DNA of 64,000 nucleotides from JAUIKM01 sp964445695 (GCA_964445695.1 CAYULF010000015.1:81994-145993), one strand, 5' to 3'; positions 1 to 8,138 are shown, numbered from the stretch's first letter. The notes: a model not told the origin generated them from the sequence alone. A program made the numbers and translations.

Positions 1-460
1 AAATCTGCAGCGACCGCCAGGCGTCATGCAGCCACTTGTCGCGCGGCTCCGTAGCGGGCAGCGGCAGCGGGGCGCGCGCCGTAGCCACGGCGACAAACTG
101 AACCATTTTTTCACGCCACACGGCCGTGCGGTGGTCGATCTCCAGGATTGCTTCGCGAATAACCAGTTCGCTCTCCGCTGCAATCTGCATTGCCTGCGCC
201 GCCGCCTGCTTGCGCCGCGATTGTTTAAGTGAGTTGCGCTCAGATTCCACGTGTCCCTGTTGGAGCACGGCGACCCTGCCGCGCGCCACGCTGGCCATGG
301 ATTTTTGCGGATGGCGCAGACGGCCGAGATCCTGCTCCAGATTTGTCAGCCAGACACTGCAGGCCGGTATAAACTCCAGCGGCCGCTGTTTAAATGTGTT
401 CACCAACTGCTCGAATTCGTCGAGCCGAGTCAGCAGCAGTTCGCGCGTCAGGAAAATCAT
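1..460 (-). CDS. Uncharacterised helical protein, third gene of DUF2589 operon (cut by window edge)
   Basis: An open frame runs leftward from an ATG at 460-458 with no stop before the window edge, giving about 153 residues of a longer protein. It begins MIFLTRELLLTRLDEFEQLV. The visible part looks mainly alpha-helical and charged, with no signal peptide, membrane segment or motif I recognise; Lys/Arg/Gln/Ala-rich stretches around residues 75-95 could form a coiled coil. It starts 12 bp after the stop of the gene before it, so it is almost certainly co-transcribed with that gene and the DUF2589 gene. Function unknown. The call rests on the long stop-free frame, the tight spacing and codon use like its neighbours. 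Confidence 0.7.
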   Translation of the reverse strand, partial: MIFLTRELLLTRLDEFEQLVNTFKQRPLEFIPACSVWLTNLEQDLGRLRHPQKSMASVARGRVAVLQQGHVESERNSLKQSRRKQAAAQAMQIAAESELVIREAILEIDHRTAVWREKMVQFVAVATARAPLPLPATEPRDKWLHDAWRSLQI

Positions 461-472
461 GCTTGTCGGTCC

Positions 473-1168
473 TTATTCCGGTGAAAGCCGATGTTGTTTG
501 TCGCCTGTTTCATCTTCAATGACATTCCACTCCAGTCCTTCTTCTTTCAGCACCAGACGCAGGCGTGTGACGGTATGCGGCGAAGCCTGGTCCTTGACGT
601 CCGAAGTCAGAATGGAAGCTTCAATTGGCCCGGCGCCGCTGCAGTCGGCCGGTTCAAATGCAGCCGCGGCAATTTCTACCGGGATGACATTGAGCATGCG
701 ATCGCGGTCCAGGCTCTCGCCGATCACCGCGAACTGCCGATTCTGGAGCGTTTTGTTAATCGCCTCGCGCGCGCCTTCTTCAAGGCGGTTTTTGATGTGA
801 TCATCCATGTCCGTCTGATTGCAAACGCAACTGTCCGTCACCGGTCTGTACAGAGCGTCGAACGATTTAACAAAACTGTCGTTGGAAATCTTGCGTTCCG
901 CCAGCTCGCGCCGGATAATGGCGCTGCCGGCGTCGGCGGCGCTTTTTGCACTTTTAAGTTGTTGCGTCGCTGCTCCCGGGTGTGCCTTCAGGATAACCGG
1001 AACTTCCAGTATCAGCTCGGGTACGCGCACACGCGGTACGCTGAGGTCCCGCAGCATCGGTTTGCTGCGGTAATATTCGGCGATTGCCACCGATTCTTCG
1101 TCGGAAATGCGGCGCGCATGCGCCATACCGGCCATCAGCGAGCCGATGAGATTTCCCAGATTGGGCAT
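473..1168 (-). CDS. Uncharacterised DUF2589-operon partner protein
   Basis: A 231-residue soluble protein with no signal peptide. The N-terminus (about residues 1-25) reads as a small amphipathic block, LGNLIGSLMAGMAHARRI. Residues 40-65 are rich in Pro, Val and Leu (VPRVRVPELILEVPVILKAH). The middle holds a Cys pair in SCVCNQTD, and the C-terminal third is beta-rich (VTRLRLVLKEEGLEWNV). From memory, proteins with this kind of N-terminus sit beside DUF2589 genes in other bacteria, but I cannot name a domain. It lies between the DUF2589 gene (186 bp upstream, with a hairpin between) and the edge-truncated gene (12 bp downstream). Function unknown. Confidence 0.75.
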   Translation of the reverse strand: MPNLGNLIGSLMAGMAHARRISDEESVAIAEYYRSKPMLRDLSVPRVRVPELILEVPVILKAHPGAATQQLKSAKSAADAGSAIIRRELAERKISNDSFVKSFDALYRPVTDSCVCNQTDMDDHIKNRLEEGAREAINKTLQNRQFAVIGESLDRDRMLNVIPVEIAAAAFEPADCSGAGPIEASILTSDVKDQASPHTVTRLRLVLKEEGLEWNVIEDETGDKQHRLSPE

Positions 1169-1221
1169 AGGTATTCCTGTTCAATTCAGGTGAAATACAT
1201 TCTGTGTGCATGAGTTAACGG

Positions 1222-1247
1222 CCCCCGGCGCGTAAATGCGCCGGGGG
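1222..1247. terminator. Perfect 10-bp GC hairpin inside the DUF2589 operon
   Basis: The arms CCCCCGGCGC and GCGCCGGGGG enclose a 6-nt loop. No T-run follows on the minus strand, so it may be an attenuator, an mRNA-stabilising hairpin or a weak terminator that lowers expression of the two downstream genes relative to the DUF2589 gene. Confidence 0.6.
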
Positions 1248-1354
1248 AGTCGGATGCGTGAGTTTAACAGGCGATTTCCGCCGCTCTGCCGGACTGCGAT
1301 CCTTCTTCCTGTTGTTTATTGTCGTCCGTCAGTGCTGTTATTTCAGTCTGTCGT

Positions 1355-1939
1355 CTATGTTGTCGTATTGCTCGGAGTTTCGACAATGGTATTCTCGAGG
1401 ATGTTAAGCAGGCGTTCCGTGCCCGCCGGCAGCTCATCCTGCACGGCGCGAACGTGTACGGCGAGTGAGTAGGTGCGCTCAACCTTGCTGCTGGACGTGG
1501 TACTCCGCTTGTATGAATAGTTGACTTTCAGACTGGCCGAGAACTTGCCCAGGTCCAGCTTGGTGCCGAATTCAACACCGAGACCGTGCTCGGATGTCAG
1601 TGACCGTTTTTGGACTGAGGTAATCTTGGCGTTGAAGTCGATCGTTGTTTCTTCAACGCGAATAAAGGGAATCGGCAGCATGGCAAGCAGCGGAACGTCC
1701 AGACTGTAGTCTCTCAACTCGACATCCGTCGTAGTTGTGTCGCCGGTGGTTGTTGTTACTTCAACCGGCTTTTTGTACTGGAACGATACCATCGTCGGCT
1801 TGTCATCGGTAAAACCGACGGACTTGATAAAATCGACGGAAGTGATGGCACTCTGGGCCTGCGCTTTAATAACGGCCGACAGCGGGCCGCCTATCATCGA
1901 CTCAAAGTCGAGACTGGATAATTCCTGTCCAATAGACAT
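1355..1939 (-). CDS. DUF2589 family protein
   Basis: A 194-residue protein that fits the DUF2589 family: an N-terminal helix ending in ESMIGGPLSAVIKAQAQSA (residues 14-32), a central beta block with the family-like run VPLLAMLPIPFIRVEETTID around residues 83-102, and a Ser/Thr-rich beta region at 130-165. No signal peptide or membrane helix. The family has no established function that I know of. It heads a minus-strand operon with two other uncharacterised genes. A promoter-like pair lies about 225-250 bp upstream of the ATG, and the intervening leader carries three copies of a 10-bp repeat. Family assignment is firm from sequence character; any role would be guesswork. Confidence 0.82.
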   Translation of the reverse strand: MSIGQELSSLDFESMIGGPLSAVIKAQAQSAITSVDFIKSVGFTDDKPTMVSFQYKKPVEVTTTTGDTTTTDVELRDYSLDVPLLAMLPIPFIRVEETTIDFNAKITSVQKRSLTSEHGLGVEFGTKLDLGKFSASLKVNYSYKRSTTSSSKVERTYSLAVHVRAVQDELPAGTERLLNILENTIVETPSNTTT

Positions 1940-1982
1940 AGTAAAACTCCGAAATTACACACAGAAAAAGTGAATGAACAGC

Positions 1983-2139
1983 GGTGCATGTGGGCCTGTT
2001 CACCCATTGCTTGGAATTAACTCGTTTTTAACTGTTGACGAGTGCGCAGGTGCATGTGGAAGCCGGGAACAAAAGCGTTGTCCGGCGGAAGACGGCAAAT
2101 CGTCAGATCAGGCGTAGCTTAACAGATCAGGTGCATGTG
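1983..2139 (-). repeat. Three direct repeats of a 10-mer in the DUF2589 leader
   Basis: GGTGCATGTG occurs at 1983-1992, 2049-2058 and 2130-2139 (CACATGCACC on the coding strand), spaced 66 and 81 bp apart. All three lie between the predicted promoter and the ATG at 1939. They could be operator sites or RNA elements in the 5' leader. Confidence 0.55.
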
Positions 2140-2163
2140 TGGAGACGTTAATGCTACGGCGCA

Positions 2164-2192
2164 ATGTTACACATTGTCGTTTATTGATGCAA
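2164..2192 (-). promoter_or_regulatory. Predicted sigma70-like promoter of the DUF2589 operon
   Basis: On the minus strand TTGCAT (2192-2187) is followed after exactly 17 bp by TAACAT (2169-2164). The same TTGCA box and 17-bp spacer recur upstream of the three small exported paralogs. It implies a leader of about 220 nt. Confidence 0.5.
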
Positions 2193-2258
2193 GTGAAAAA
2201 TCAAATCTGTTAAAATATTTCTTGCGTCGCGATCTGCCGCGCTGTCAACATCTACACC

Positions 2259-2288
2259 AATGACAAATAAAAAGGCTGTTTAAAACAG
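2259..2288 (+). repeat. Short copy of the interspersed TGACAAACAAAAG repeat
   Basis: Reads TGACAAATAAAAAGGCTG, close to the copy at 11721 (TGACAAACAAAAGAAGGCTG). It sits in the gap between the DUF2589 promoter and the 3' end of the CDGSH gene. Confidence 0.45.
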
Positions 2289-2328
2289 ACGCAAACAGGA
2301 GAGGTGGAACATATGACAAACCGCGATT

Positions 2329-2982
2329 TTACTCGGCCTGAAAACCGATGGAATTGTGTGTGCCGTCGCAATAGGGTTTGTTGCTCGATGCGCCGCAACG
2401 GCAGAACGCCGTTTTGTTGTGACTGCAGCTGGTTGTTTGGTCGGCGCTGTGTACCGCGAGCCCGCCCTGCACAAGGATCGGTCCGTTGCGCAGAAATGTT
2501 AACTTCAGCGGACCTTGCTCAGCCGTCTCGGGTGTGGTTTGTTGCGGCAGCGCGCCTTCGTCGCTGAAACCGGCGTCGATATGTGAGTTGTCGCAGAAAG
2601 GTTTATTTGTCGATTTACCGCAGCGGCAGAGCGCCACGCGATTTTCCTGCATCAGGATTTCACCGTCTGCATGGTGCAATTGAAGTGCGCCGCGAAGATA
2701 AAGCGGACCGTCTTTGCAGACCTGCATTGTGTTTTCGTCCGGCGTGGTTTCGGCCGACTCAATTTCCGTGTGGCTGTAGTGCAACGCGCCGGTGGGGCAG
2801 CGCATAATTACTGCGGCAAGTTCGTCCGCATCGGCTTGATCGGGTTGAATCCAGGGACGTTTTTTGGGGTCGAAAACCTGGGGCAGGCCGTTGACGCATT
2901 CTTTTGCGTGAATGCAGCGTTTAACATCGTAACGAACGGTCAGCATTTTGCCTTTGAATTCAAAAATGCGCGCCGACTGCAT
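2329..2982 (-). CDS. Ferredoxin-like plus double CDGSH iron-sulfur protein
   Basis: A 217-residue iron-sulfur protein. The N-terminal part (about residues 10-75) is a divergent 4Fe-4S ferredoxin domain of the Fer4_19 type, with Cys in KRCIHAKECV and MRCPTGAL. Two CDGSH-type 2Fe-2S domains follow, CRCGKSTNKPFCDNSH and, near the C-terminus, CRCGASSNKPYCDGTH. Both keep the C-x-C-x2-(S/T)-x3-P-x-C-D-x2-H ligand pattern of the mitoNEET family. The ATG at 2982 is preferred because the ferredoxin fold begins just after it; the frame stays open upstream to 3057. Probable role: cytosolic electron transfer or Fe-S handling. It appears to be a single-gene unit. Confidence 0.85.
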   Translation of the reverse strand: MQSARIFEFKGKMLTVRYDVKRCIHAKECVNGLPQVFDPKKRPWIQPDQADADELAAVIMRCPTGALHYSHTEIESAETTPDENTMQVCKDGPLYLRGALQLHHADGEILMQENRVALCRCGKSTNKPFCDNSHIDAGFSDEGALPQQTTPETAEQGPLKLTFLRNGPILVQGGLAVHSADQTTSCSHNKTAFCRCGASSNKPYCDGTHNSIGFQAE

Positions 2983-3229
2983 AACTGACTCCGCCTGACT
3001 GGTTAAACGGTATTGCGCTGCCTGACGCTGTCGCAGCGCGGGCGCACTTCGCCGCAATCTACTGATTTTATCATGAATTCCAGACCTGCCCCGGCAATGC
3101 CTTTTCCATGTTAGTTTTGCCGTGTTGGTCGGACGGCGCCATGTCCGCTGACAGGCCGTAAAAGTTCACCGGTTGCGAGATGGGAACCGCGGCCGGTGCT
3201 GTGTGTGGGTACACCGGGGCAACGCTCCG

Positions 3230-3269
3230 TTAAAACGCCTCGCGTCTTTGTCGACGCGGGGCGTTTTAA
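3230..3269. terminator. Hairpin terminator downstream of the TPR-LuxR gene
   Basis: A 17-bp stem (16 of 17 paired), TTAAAACGCCTCGCGTC against GACGCGGGGCGTTTTAA, with a 6-nt loop. The A/T flanks make it usable in either direction. It lies between the CDGSH gene start and the regulator's 3' end. Confidence 0.8.
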
Positions 3270-3327
3270 TGTTTCCCGCGGCAAATGGAAGCTGTACGGA
3301 CCGCAATAGAGTAAAACATTGCGCGGC

Positions 3328-5043
3328 CTACAGAGCCGTGAGCAGGGCGCTCAGATTTGCGCCGCGGCCCAGATTCATTTTTTTGCGGATGTTCTGCCGG
3401 TGTGTATTGACGGTGTGCGTCGAAACGTGCAGTGTATCGGCGATGTCCTTGGAGCGCAGTCCAACGCGCATCAGCGTGCAGATGTGGATCTCGGCGGGCG
3501 AGAGGCCCGGATATTCGCGCGCCAGGCGCTGGGTAAAACCGGCGTGAATGCGGTCAAACTGCTCGCTGAAAGCCGTAGGCGCTTCACCTTCCGCCATCAA
3601 CTCCGCCACCGACGAATGCATCGATTGCAGGAAGGTTCGTACGTCTTGCGGCGCCGATTGCAATTCTTTGGCGATCGACTCGCGCAGTTGTTCCAGTCCG
3701 GCCCGGCGCTGTGCGCTGTTGAGCGCCAGCTCGGCCAGCTCGCTGTTGGCGGACTGGACCGCGGCGTTCAGTTCGTCGATGCGGCAGCGCAGCAGTTCGC
3801 GTTCAGCTTCGGCGCGTCGCATTTCGTAGCGTTGTTCGATCATGGAGATGCGGCGACGCACGTCAAACCCGCGTGTGCGTTCGTACATCGCCAGATAGAG
3901 CCGGTGCTGTTGCAGTGCCGCTTCGGCTCTGCCGCTTTTTTCGTAAACCTCGGCCAGGCCATGATGCACCTGCCAGCGGTCGAATTCGGCCAGGGGCGGC
4001 TCGGCCTGCAGCGCTTTTTCGAATTCCCGTTCGGCGGCTGCGGCATCGCCACGCTGCAGTGCCGCTTCACCGGCGAGCATCGGCAGCGCCGCGTTTATTT
4101 TGTCGACCATGCCTGCCACCAGACGGCGTGCTTCGTGCAGTTGATCGTCGGCCTCGTCGGGACGTTGCAGCAACAGGAGCGTCGAGGCGCGACTGACCAG
4201 CACGCCGGCGCGGTCCACGCGGAGATTGTTGGCAAGGCACAGCGCCTCGGCGCGAGCACATAATTCTTCTGCCTGGTCAAAATCGTCGTCGGCCACGGCG
4301 CATTCCGTCAGCGCCATCAGGACGGACACCTGGTTGCGGTGCAATTTGAACGTCTCGTTCAGCTCCAGCGCGCGACGGCCGAATTCCCGAGTGGCGCGCC
4401 AGTCGCCCACTATTCGATGAATCGCGCAGAGGTGGGTCGCCGCCTGCGCCGCCTGGACCAGGCGACCGGACTTTTCAGCTTGCCGCAGTAGTTTTTCGCA
4501 GGTCTCGACGGCGGCCGCCAGCTTGTTTTCGCCGACGAGCAGGGAGACGCGGACGAGTTCGCCGTTGAGAGGATTTTTGTTGTGTTCCAGCGCTATGGCG
4601 CGGCAGCGGTCCAGGCATGCGTGCGCCTCGTCAAAGTGTCGCAGGCGTATCGCGATTTCGGCGCGCAGGCGGAAGATCATTTCCAGGCAGGCGTGGTCGG
4701 CGGCGGCGCGTGCGTCGGGCAGCGCCTGTTCCACCAGACGCAGGGCGGCGTCATTTTCCTGAAGGCGTGAGTGATCACGCGCCAGAACGACCAGGCTGCG
4801 ATGGATCCCGTGGCTGTTTCCGAGCGATTCGCGCAGGTTCAGGGCGCGGCGGGCGTATTGCAGCGCGCGGTGTTCGTCGTTGTGTTGTGTTTCCCAGGCG
4901 AGTTTGTCGAAGCGCCGCATGCTGGCAAAGCGGTCCGGCGTTTGCTGTCGCGAGTGTGCGGAGCGCCGCGTGGTTGTCCCGGACGCAGCTGTCCCGGCTT
5001 CAAATATTTCCTGTTGCATGAATCTGTCTCCGCCATCCTGCAT
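3328..5043 (-). CDS. TPR-containing LuxR-type transcription regulator
   Basis: About 571 residues. Residues ~40-430 are a run of TPR-like helical repeats (alternating Ala/Leu-rich helix pairs). A short coiled coil follows around 430-480 (RRAEAERELLRCRIDELNA). The C-terminal ~60 residues form a LuxR/GerE helix-turn-helix: LSPAEIHICTLMRVGLRSKD, then IADTLHVSTHTVNTHRQNIR. No signal peptide, membrane segment or receiver domain. The start is uncertain: ATG at 5043 is used here, ATG at 5019 has a GGAG-type site before it, and a GTG at 5052 is possible. Cytoplasmic regulators of this layout are common in Bacteroidota; the signal and targets are unknown. A bidirectional hairpin terminator follows at 3230-3269. 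Confidence 0.85.
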   Translation of the reverse strand: MQDGGDRFMQQEIFEAGTAASGTTTRRSAHSRQQTPDRFASMRRFDKLAWETQHNDEHRALQYARRALNLRESLGNSHGIHRSLVVLARDHSRLQENDAALRLVEQALPDARAAADHACLEMIFRLRAEIAIRLRHFDEAHACLDRCRAIALEHNKNPLNGELVRVSLLVGENKLAAAVETCEKLLRQAEKSGRLVQAAQAATHLCAIHRIVGDWRATREFGRRALELNETFKLHRNQVSVLMALTECAVADDDFDQAEELCARAEALCLANNLRVDRAGVLVSRASTLLLLQRPDEADDQLHEARRLVAGMVDKINAALPMLAGEAALQRGDAAAAEREFEKALQAEPPLAEFDRWQVHHGLAEVYEKSGRAEAALQQHRLYLAMYERTRGFDVRRRISMIEQRYEMRRAEAERELLRCRIDELNAAVQSANSELAELALNSAQRRAGLEQLRESIAKELQSAPQDVRTFLQSMHSSVAELMAEGEAPTAFSEQFDRIHAGFTQRLAREYPGLSPAEIHICTLMRVGLRSKDIADTLHVSTHTVNTHRQNIRKKMNLGRGANLSALLTAL

Positions 5044-5226
5044 GTCAATCACCCGTCTGCGCCTGATGCGCCTGTGCCGTTCTGCCGTCTGTTCCCTGGA
5101 GCGCCGTGCGACAATTTACACAAAGCGCGGGCAGCTCCTCCATCCGTAGAACTACGTAAAGTTGTGCTTATACCGCGACGTGAAGTTTTTTCCCGCGACC
5201 TGCGACGCTGCTCGGACGCGACGACC

Positions 5227-5286
5227 ATGACCGCTTTGAATCGCTGCCGCGCTTCAGGCTCCCTGATTTTTTTGTTCGTCGCCGGG
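5227..5286 (-). repeat. Long copy of interspersed intergenic repeat
   Basis: Contains CGCTTTGA, then TTCAGGCTCCCTGA, then TTTTTTTGTTCGTCGCCGGG, in the same order as the copies at 28475, 31026 and 37978. Confidence 0.7.
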
Positions 5287-5690
5287 TTTGACATCCGGGG
5301 ACTCGGGGTTTTGAGGCCGCAGATTCCGAACGGTCGACAAAACAATAGGAAAAAGCGAGCGGCCCAAACGTTGCAAAAACGAGCCCCGGTCCGCTGAAAA
5401 AGTGGTCGTGGCGCGGCTGTCGGTCTTGACGCTTCATCATTGCGCGCCATTTGTTTTTTCGGTCCAGCTTTGTCTGCTGTTTGGTTCCGTCGGTCCTGTT
5501 CGCATCTGCCGAACTATCGCGTGGCCTTGGCCAGGCCTGCCGGGTCTCCCGAAATGTCCTGCGCGAATTTGCGGTCCTGCCACGGCGGTCTGACCGTGCG
5601 CAATGCGTTGAGGCACAATAACCGCTACGCTTGCGGGCGAAAGCCGCCCGTTCAGTCGAATGTGCTTGTGCACGCGTTTGCGGGTGAGCA

Positions 5691-5750
5691 TGTTGCGGGA
5701 GTCGAAAGCAACCGGAGCAGTCGGCCGCGCCGCAGCAGGGGAGTCCCGCG
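5691..5750. repeat. Structured GCGGGA element, copy 1
   Basis: Starts TGTTGCGGGAGTCGAA, has TCGGCCGCGCC in the middle and ends AGTCCCGCG. Outer arms GCGGGA (5694-5699) and TCCCGC (5744-5749) can pair. A second copy lies at 28367-28424 in the same orientation. Confidence 0.6.
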
Positions 5751-6027
5751 AGAGGGATGCGAGACCCCGGTGAGTTATTCCGCCTGAGACCGCGCAGAAA
5801 CGGGGTGCGGATGGAGGTGTCCGGAAGTCGGAGAAGACGAAAAATGGACAGGTGGCGGAGGGGGTGGGGGACCCTTTGAGGGTCCGAAAACCGCGAATCT
5901 AGCTCAAAATCGCATATATTGAATTTTCGTGCAAGTGAAAAACGCCGGCCGCCGGGGGCCCTGCACTTTGACATTTCGCCCGCGGCGCAGCTTGCCGTTT
6001 CGACCTGATTTCACCTCGAATTCAGTT

Positions 6028-7044
6028 TCAATCTGCAGCCGATAGCCGCCGCCACTGGCTGGGCGAGACGTCGTGACGTCGCCTGAAAGCCCGGATGAAA
6101 TTGGCGCTGTCCGAATAGTTCAGCAGGTCGGCGACTTCGGCGATCGGCAGGTCGACGCGGCGCAGGTAACGCAGAGCAAAGTCATTGCGCAGTTCGTCGA
6201 GGATCGAGCGAAAGCTCAGTCCGCGCTCCGTCAGACGCCGCTGCAGCGTGCGGACGCTGACGTTCAGGTGCGCCGCGACCTGATCGATGGTTGGGAAGCG
6301 CGGATGCAGCATCGCCAGCACGGCATTGCGCACGCGCCGCTCTATCGGGTCGCCCTGTTCAATTTCCGCCAACTTCTGTCTGGCAAAGTCGACCAACAGG
6401 TGCAGCAACTCGTAGTTGGCGCTGTGAATAGTCTGGTCAAGCATGGCGCGCGGAAAGAGAATGCCGTCCCGCGGACTGTTGAATGCCACCGGGCAATTGA
6501 ATACTCTTTCGTATTCCGACACCTGCGCCGGTCGCACCCGGTGCAAGCGCACTTCCAGCGGCATTCGACTGAACTGGACCAGCATCTGGTATTCGCGCAA
6601 GGTGAAAGCAATGACGCCGTCCAGCGTTTGCCGTACCGCCGCGGCGGACTGCGCAAGCCATTGTGCGTCGGGCGTCATCGAGAGAAAGACGGCATCGCCC
6701 TCCTCATGCATCTCCAGCGGCAGGGCGCGGCAGCCGAGCATCGCAAACTCGCAGCACATCTCGAGCGCCTGGCGCACGGTCGAACAGGATTGAACAATCT
6801 GGGAGATCACCCCCGCCGCGGCAATGTTCAGTCGCTCGCCCGCGTGCAGACCAAACAGCTCGTCCTCGCACTCCCGTACCGCCGTCGCGACGAAATCGTT
6901 GTATATCCCGGTCTCGACGCGGGTCTCTTCGTTCTGCAACTGTTGTGCGTTTAAACCCACCACGCCGAGCAGTATGTCGCGGTTTGCACCGCGTTCCACC
7001 GCCACGTCGAGCAGGTTGGCTATGAATCGTCCGCTGAAAGTCAT
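6028..7044 (-). CDS. AraC-family transcription regulator
   Basis: A 338-residue cytoplasmic regulator. Residues ~15-205 resemble the arabinose-binding-like N-terminal domain seen in OruR/ArgR-type AraC proteins (PF12625). Residues ~240-335 are an AraC/XylS double helix-turn-helix: IDQVAAHLNVSVRTLQRRLT for the first, and IAEVADLLNYSDSANFIRAF followed by PSQW for the second. Transcribed divergently from the SRPBCC/membrane-protein pair at 7189, so those are the obvious candidate targets. TTGCGC (7078-7073) and TAATTT (7056-7051), 16 bp apart, place the predicted transcript start within a few bases of the ATG, suggesting a leaderless or nearly leaderless mRNA. Confidence 0.9.
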   Translation of the reverse strand: MTFSGRFIANLLDVAVERGANRDILLGVVGLNAQQLQNEETRVETGIYNDFVATAVRECEDELFGLHAGERLNIAAAGVISQIVQSCSTVRQALEMCCEFAMLGCRALPLEMHEEGDAVFLSMTPDAQWLAQSAAAVRQTLDGVIAFTLREYQMLVQFSRMPLEVRLHRVRPAQVSEYERVFNCPVAFNSPRDGILFPRAMLDQTIHSANYELLHLLVDFARQKLAEIEQGDPIERRVRNAVLAMLHPRFPTIDQVAAHLNVSVRTLQRRLTERGLSFRSILDELRNDFALRYLRRVDLPIAEVADLLNYSDSANFIRAFRRRHDVSPSQWRRLSAAD

Positions 7045-7050
7045 GCGCCA

Positions 7051-7078
7051 AAATTATCGCTTTTCACTCGTGGCGCAA
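7051..7078 (-). promoter_or_regulatory. Predicted promoter of the AraC gene
   Basis: Minus-strand TTGCGC (7078-7073), 16-bp spacer, TAATTT (7056-7051). The -10 box ends only 6 bp before the ATG, so the transcript would be nearly leaderless. Confidence 0.45.
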
Positions 7079-7188
7079 AATGACAATTCATTGGCGCGTC
7101 TTGATTACCGCCGCGGCCGGCTGCGACCTAACTTGCAATTAAACAACAGTGGAACACAACACTCTTGAGAATTGTCCGGGTGGATAGC

Positions 7189-7668
7189 ATGCATATCATT
7201 CAAACCGCAATCACAATCGACGCAGCGTCTGAAGTCATCTGGGATATTCTGTGCAATGGCTCCGACTACAAAAACTGGAATCCGTTTATCATCGAACTCG
7301 CAGGTGAACTGAGTCCCGGCGCTACGTTAACTGTCAGCATGAATTCGCCGCTGGGCGGCACGCAGGAATTCCGCCCGCAAGTGATCGACTACCTGCCAAA
7401 CAGCCGCCTGTGCTGGCGTGGGCACATGCTGTTTAAGGGATTGTTCGATGGTGAACATTCATTTCAACTGAAACCCCAGGCGGACGGCAGCTCCGTGCTG
7501 CTCCACGAAGAACAGTTCAGCGGCGTGCTGGCCGGTCTGTTTGTGCGCCGTTTCGGCGATCAACTGTCGGAGCAGTTTAAGGCTATGAACATTGCACTTA
7601 AACAACGTGCCGAAGCGGCGCACTTCTCGCCGGCGCTTCCGACGACGGCTGCGGCTGCCGCCGCCTGA
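7189..7668 (+). CDS. SRPBCC-fold (START-like) protein
   Basis: About 159 residues, START-like ligand-binding fold. The opening MHIIQTAITIDAASEVIWDI matches the usual first strand and helix of SRPBCC proteins, followed by NWNPF-like residues (YKNWNPFI), a central beta sheet, and a long C-terminal helix (VRRFGDQLSEQFKAMNIALKQ). The tail is Ala-rich and looks disordered. ATG at 7189 is preferred over the in-frame TTG at 7165 because the fold starts right at it. Likely co-transcribed with the small membrane protein that starts 25 bp downstream. The ligand cannot be inferred. Confidence 0.82.
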   Translation: MHIIQTAITIDAASEVIWDILCNGSDYKNWNPFIIELAGELSPGATLTVSMNSPLGGTQEFRPQVIDYLPNSRLCWRGHMLFKGLFDGEHSFQLKPQADGSSVLLHEEQFSGVLAGLFVRRFGDQLSEQFKAMNIALKQRAEAAHFSPALPTTAAAAAA

Positions 7669-7693
7669 AATGTAACAATGGAAAGGAGAGAGT

Positions 7694-8098
7694 ATGGCGC
7701 GAAATGTTAAAACTCTGCAGTGGTTCCTGCGCCTCAATGCGGCATTCTCCATTGTGAATGCCGTGCTTATAATCATCCTGGCTTCGCCTTTGAGCACTCT
7801 GATGGGCGTGGCGGGAAAGGTGATCTGGTTTATAGCTGTCGGCAGTTGTCTGCTTCTCTTTGGCGGTTATGTCGCCGTGGTCAGTCTGCCCTCGCGTCTC
7901 AACCGCACGGCAGTGTTGAGTATCATCTGGCAGGACTGTACCTGGGTCCTCGCCAGCGCAGTCGTGCTGGTATTTGATCCCTTTAACTTATCGGCCGCCG
8001 GCAAATGGCTCGTGGCGCTCGTAGCCCTGGTTGTTGCGCTGTTTGCCGCGGGGCAGTGGTTCTACGGAGTTCGCCTGCCGGGCGTGCAAAAGGACTGA
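7694..8098 (+). CDS. Small four-helix integral membrane protein
   Basis: 134 residues with four predicted membrane helices, roughly at 12-32, 42-64, 72-93 and 103-125, joined by short loops and ending in a short charged tail. No enzymatic motif or known family signature that I can name. It follows the SRPBCC gene by 25 bp with a clear AAAGGAGAG ribosome-binding site, so the two form a small operon divergent from the AraC regulator. Converges on the glycoside hydrolase gene; a hairpin separates them. Confidence 0.75.
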   Translation: MARNVKTLQWFLRLNAAFSIVNAVLIIILASPLSTLMGVAGKVIWFIAVGSCLLLFGGYVAVVSLPSRLNRTAVLSIIWQDCTWVLASAVVLVFDPFNLSAAGKWLVALVALVVALFAAGQWFYGVRLPGVQKD

Positions 8099-8106
8099 AA
8101 AAACAA

Positions 8107-8138
8107 CGGCCCGTCCAGAGTCTCAACTGAGCGGGCCG
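8107..8138. terminator. Bidirectional hairpin between convergent genes
   Basis: Arms CGGCCCG (8107-8113) and CGGGCCG (8132-8138), with A-rich sequence before and GCTTTGTTT after. It lies between the convergent 3' ends of the membrane protein and the glycoside hydrolase. Confidence 0.6.

Larger units (their letters stand above)
5044..6027. other. Gene-free 1-kb region between two regulators
   Basis: No convincing gene. The stop-free minus frame at 5168-5974 is Arg/Ser-rich, low in aliphatic residues, and overlaps repeats. The region holds one long copy of the interspersed repeat (5227-5286), one copy of a structured GCGGGA element (5691-5750), a GGACCC/GGGTCC hairpin (5869-5885), and a leftward TTGCAC box (5933-5928) that could be the -35 element of a very long leader or a non-coding RNA. 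Confidence 0.6.

Noticed and set aside
3319..4263. 314-codon plus-strand frame over the LuxR gene
   Set aside because: Opposite strand has a clear TPR plus LuxR helix-turn-helix; this frame has no domain.
5168..5974. 268-codon minus-strand open frame
   Set aside because: Arg/Ser-rich, no plausible fold, spans two repeat elements; GC-rich DNA keeps such frames open by chance.
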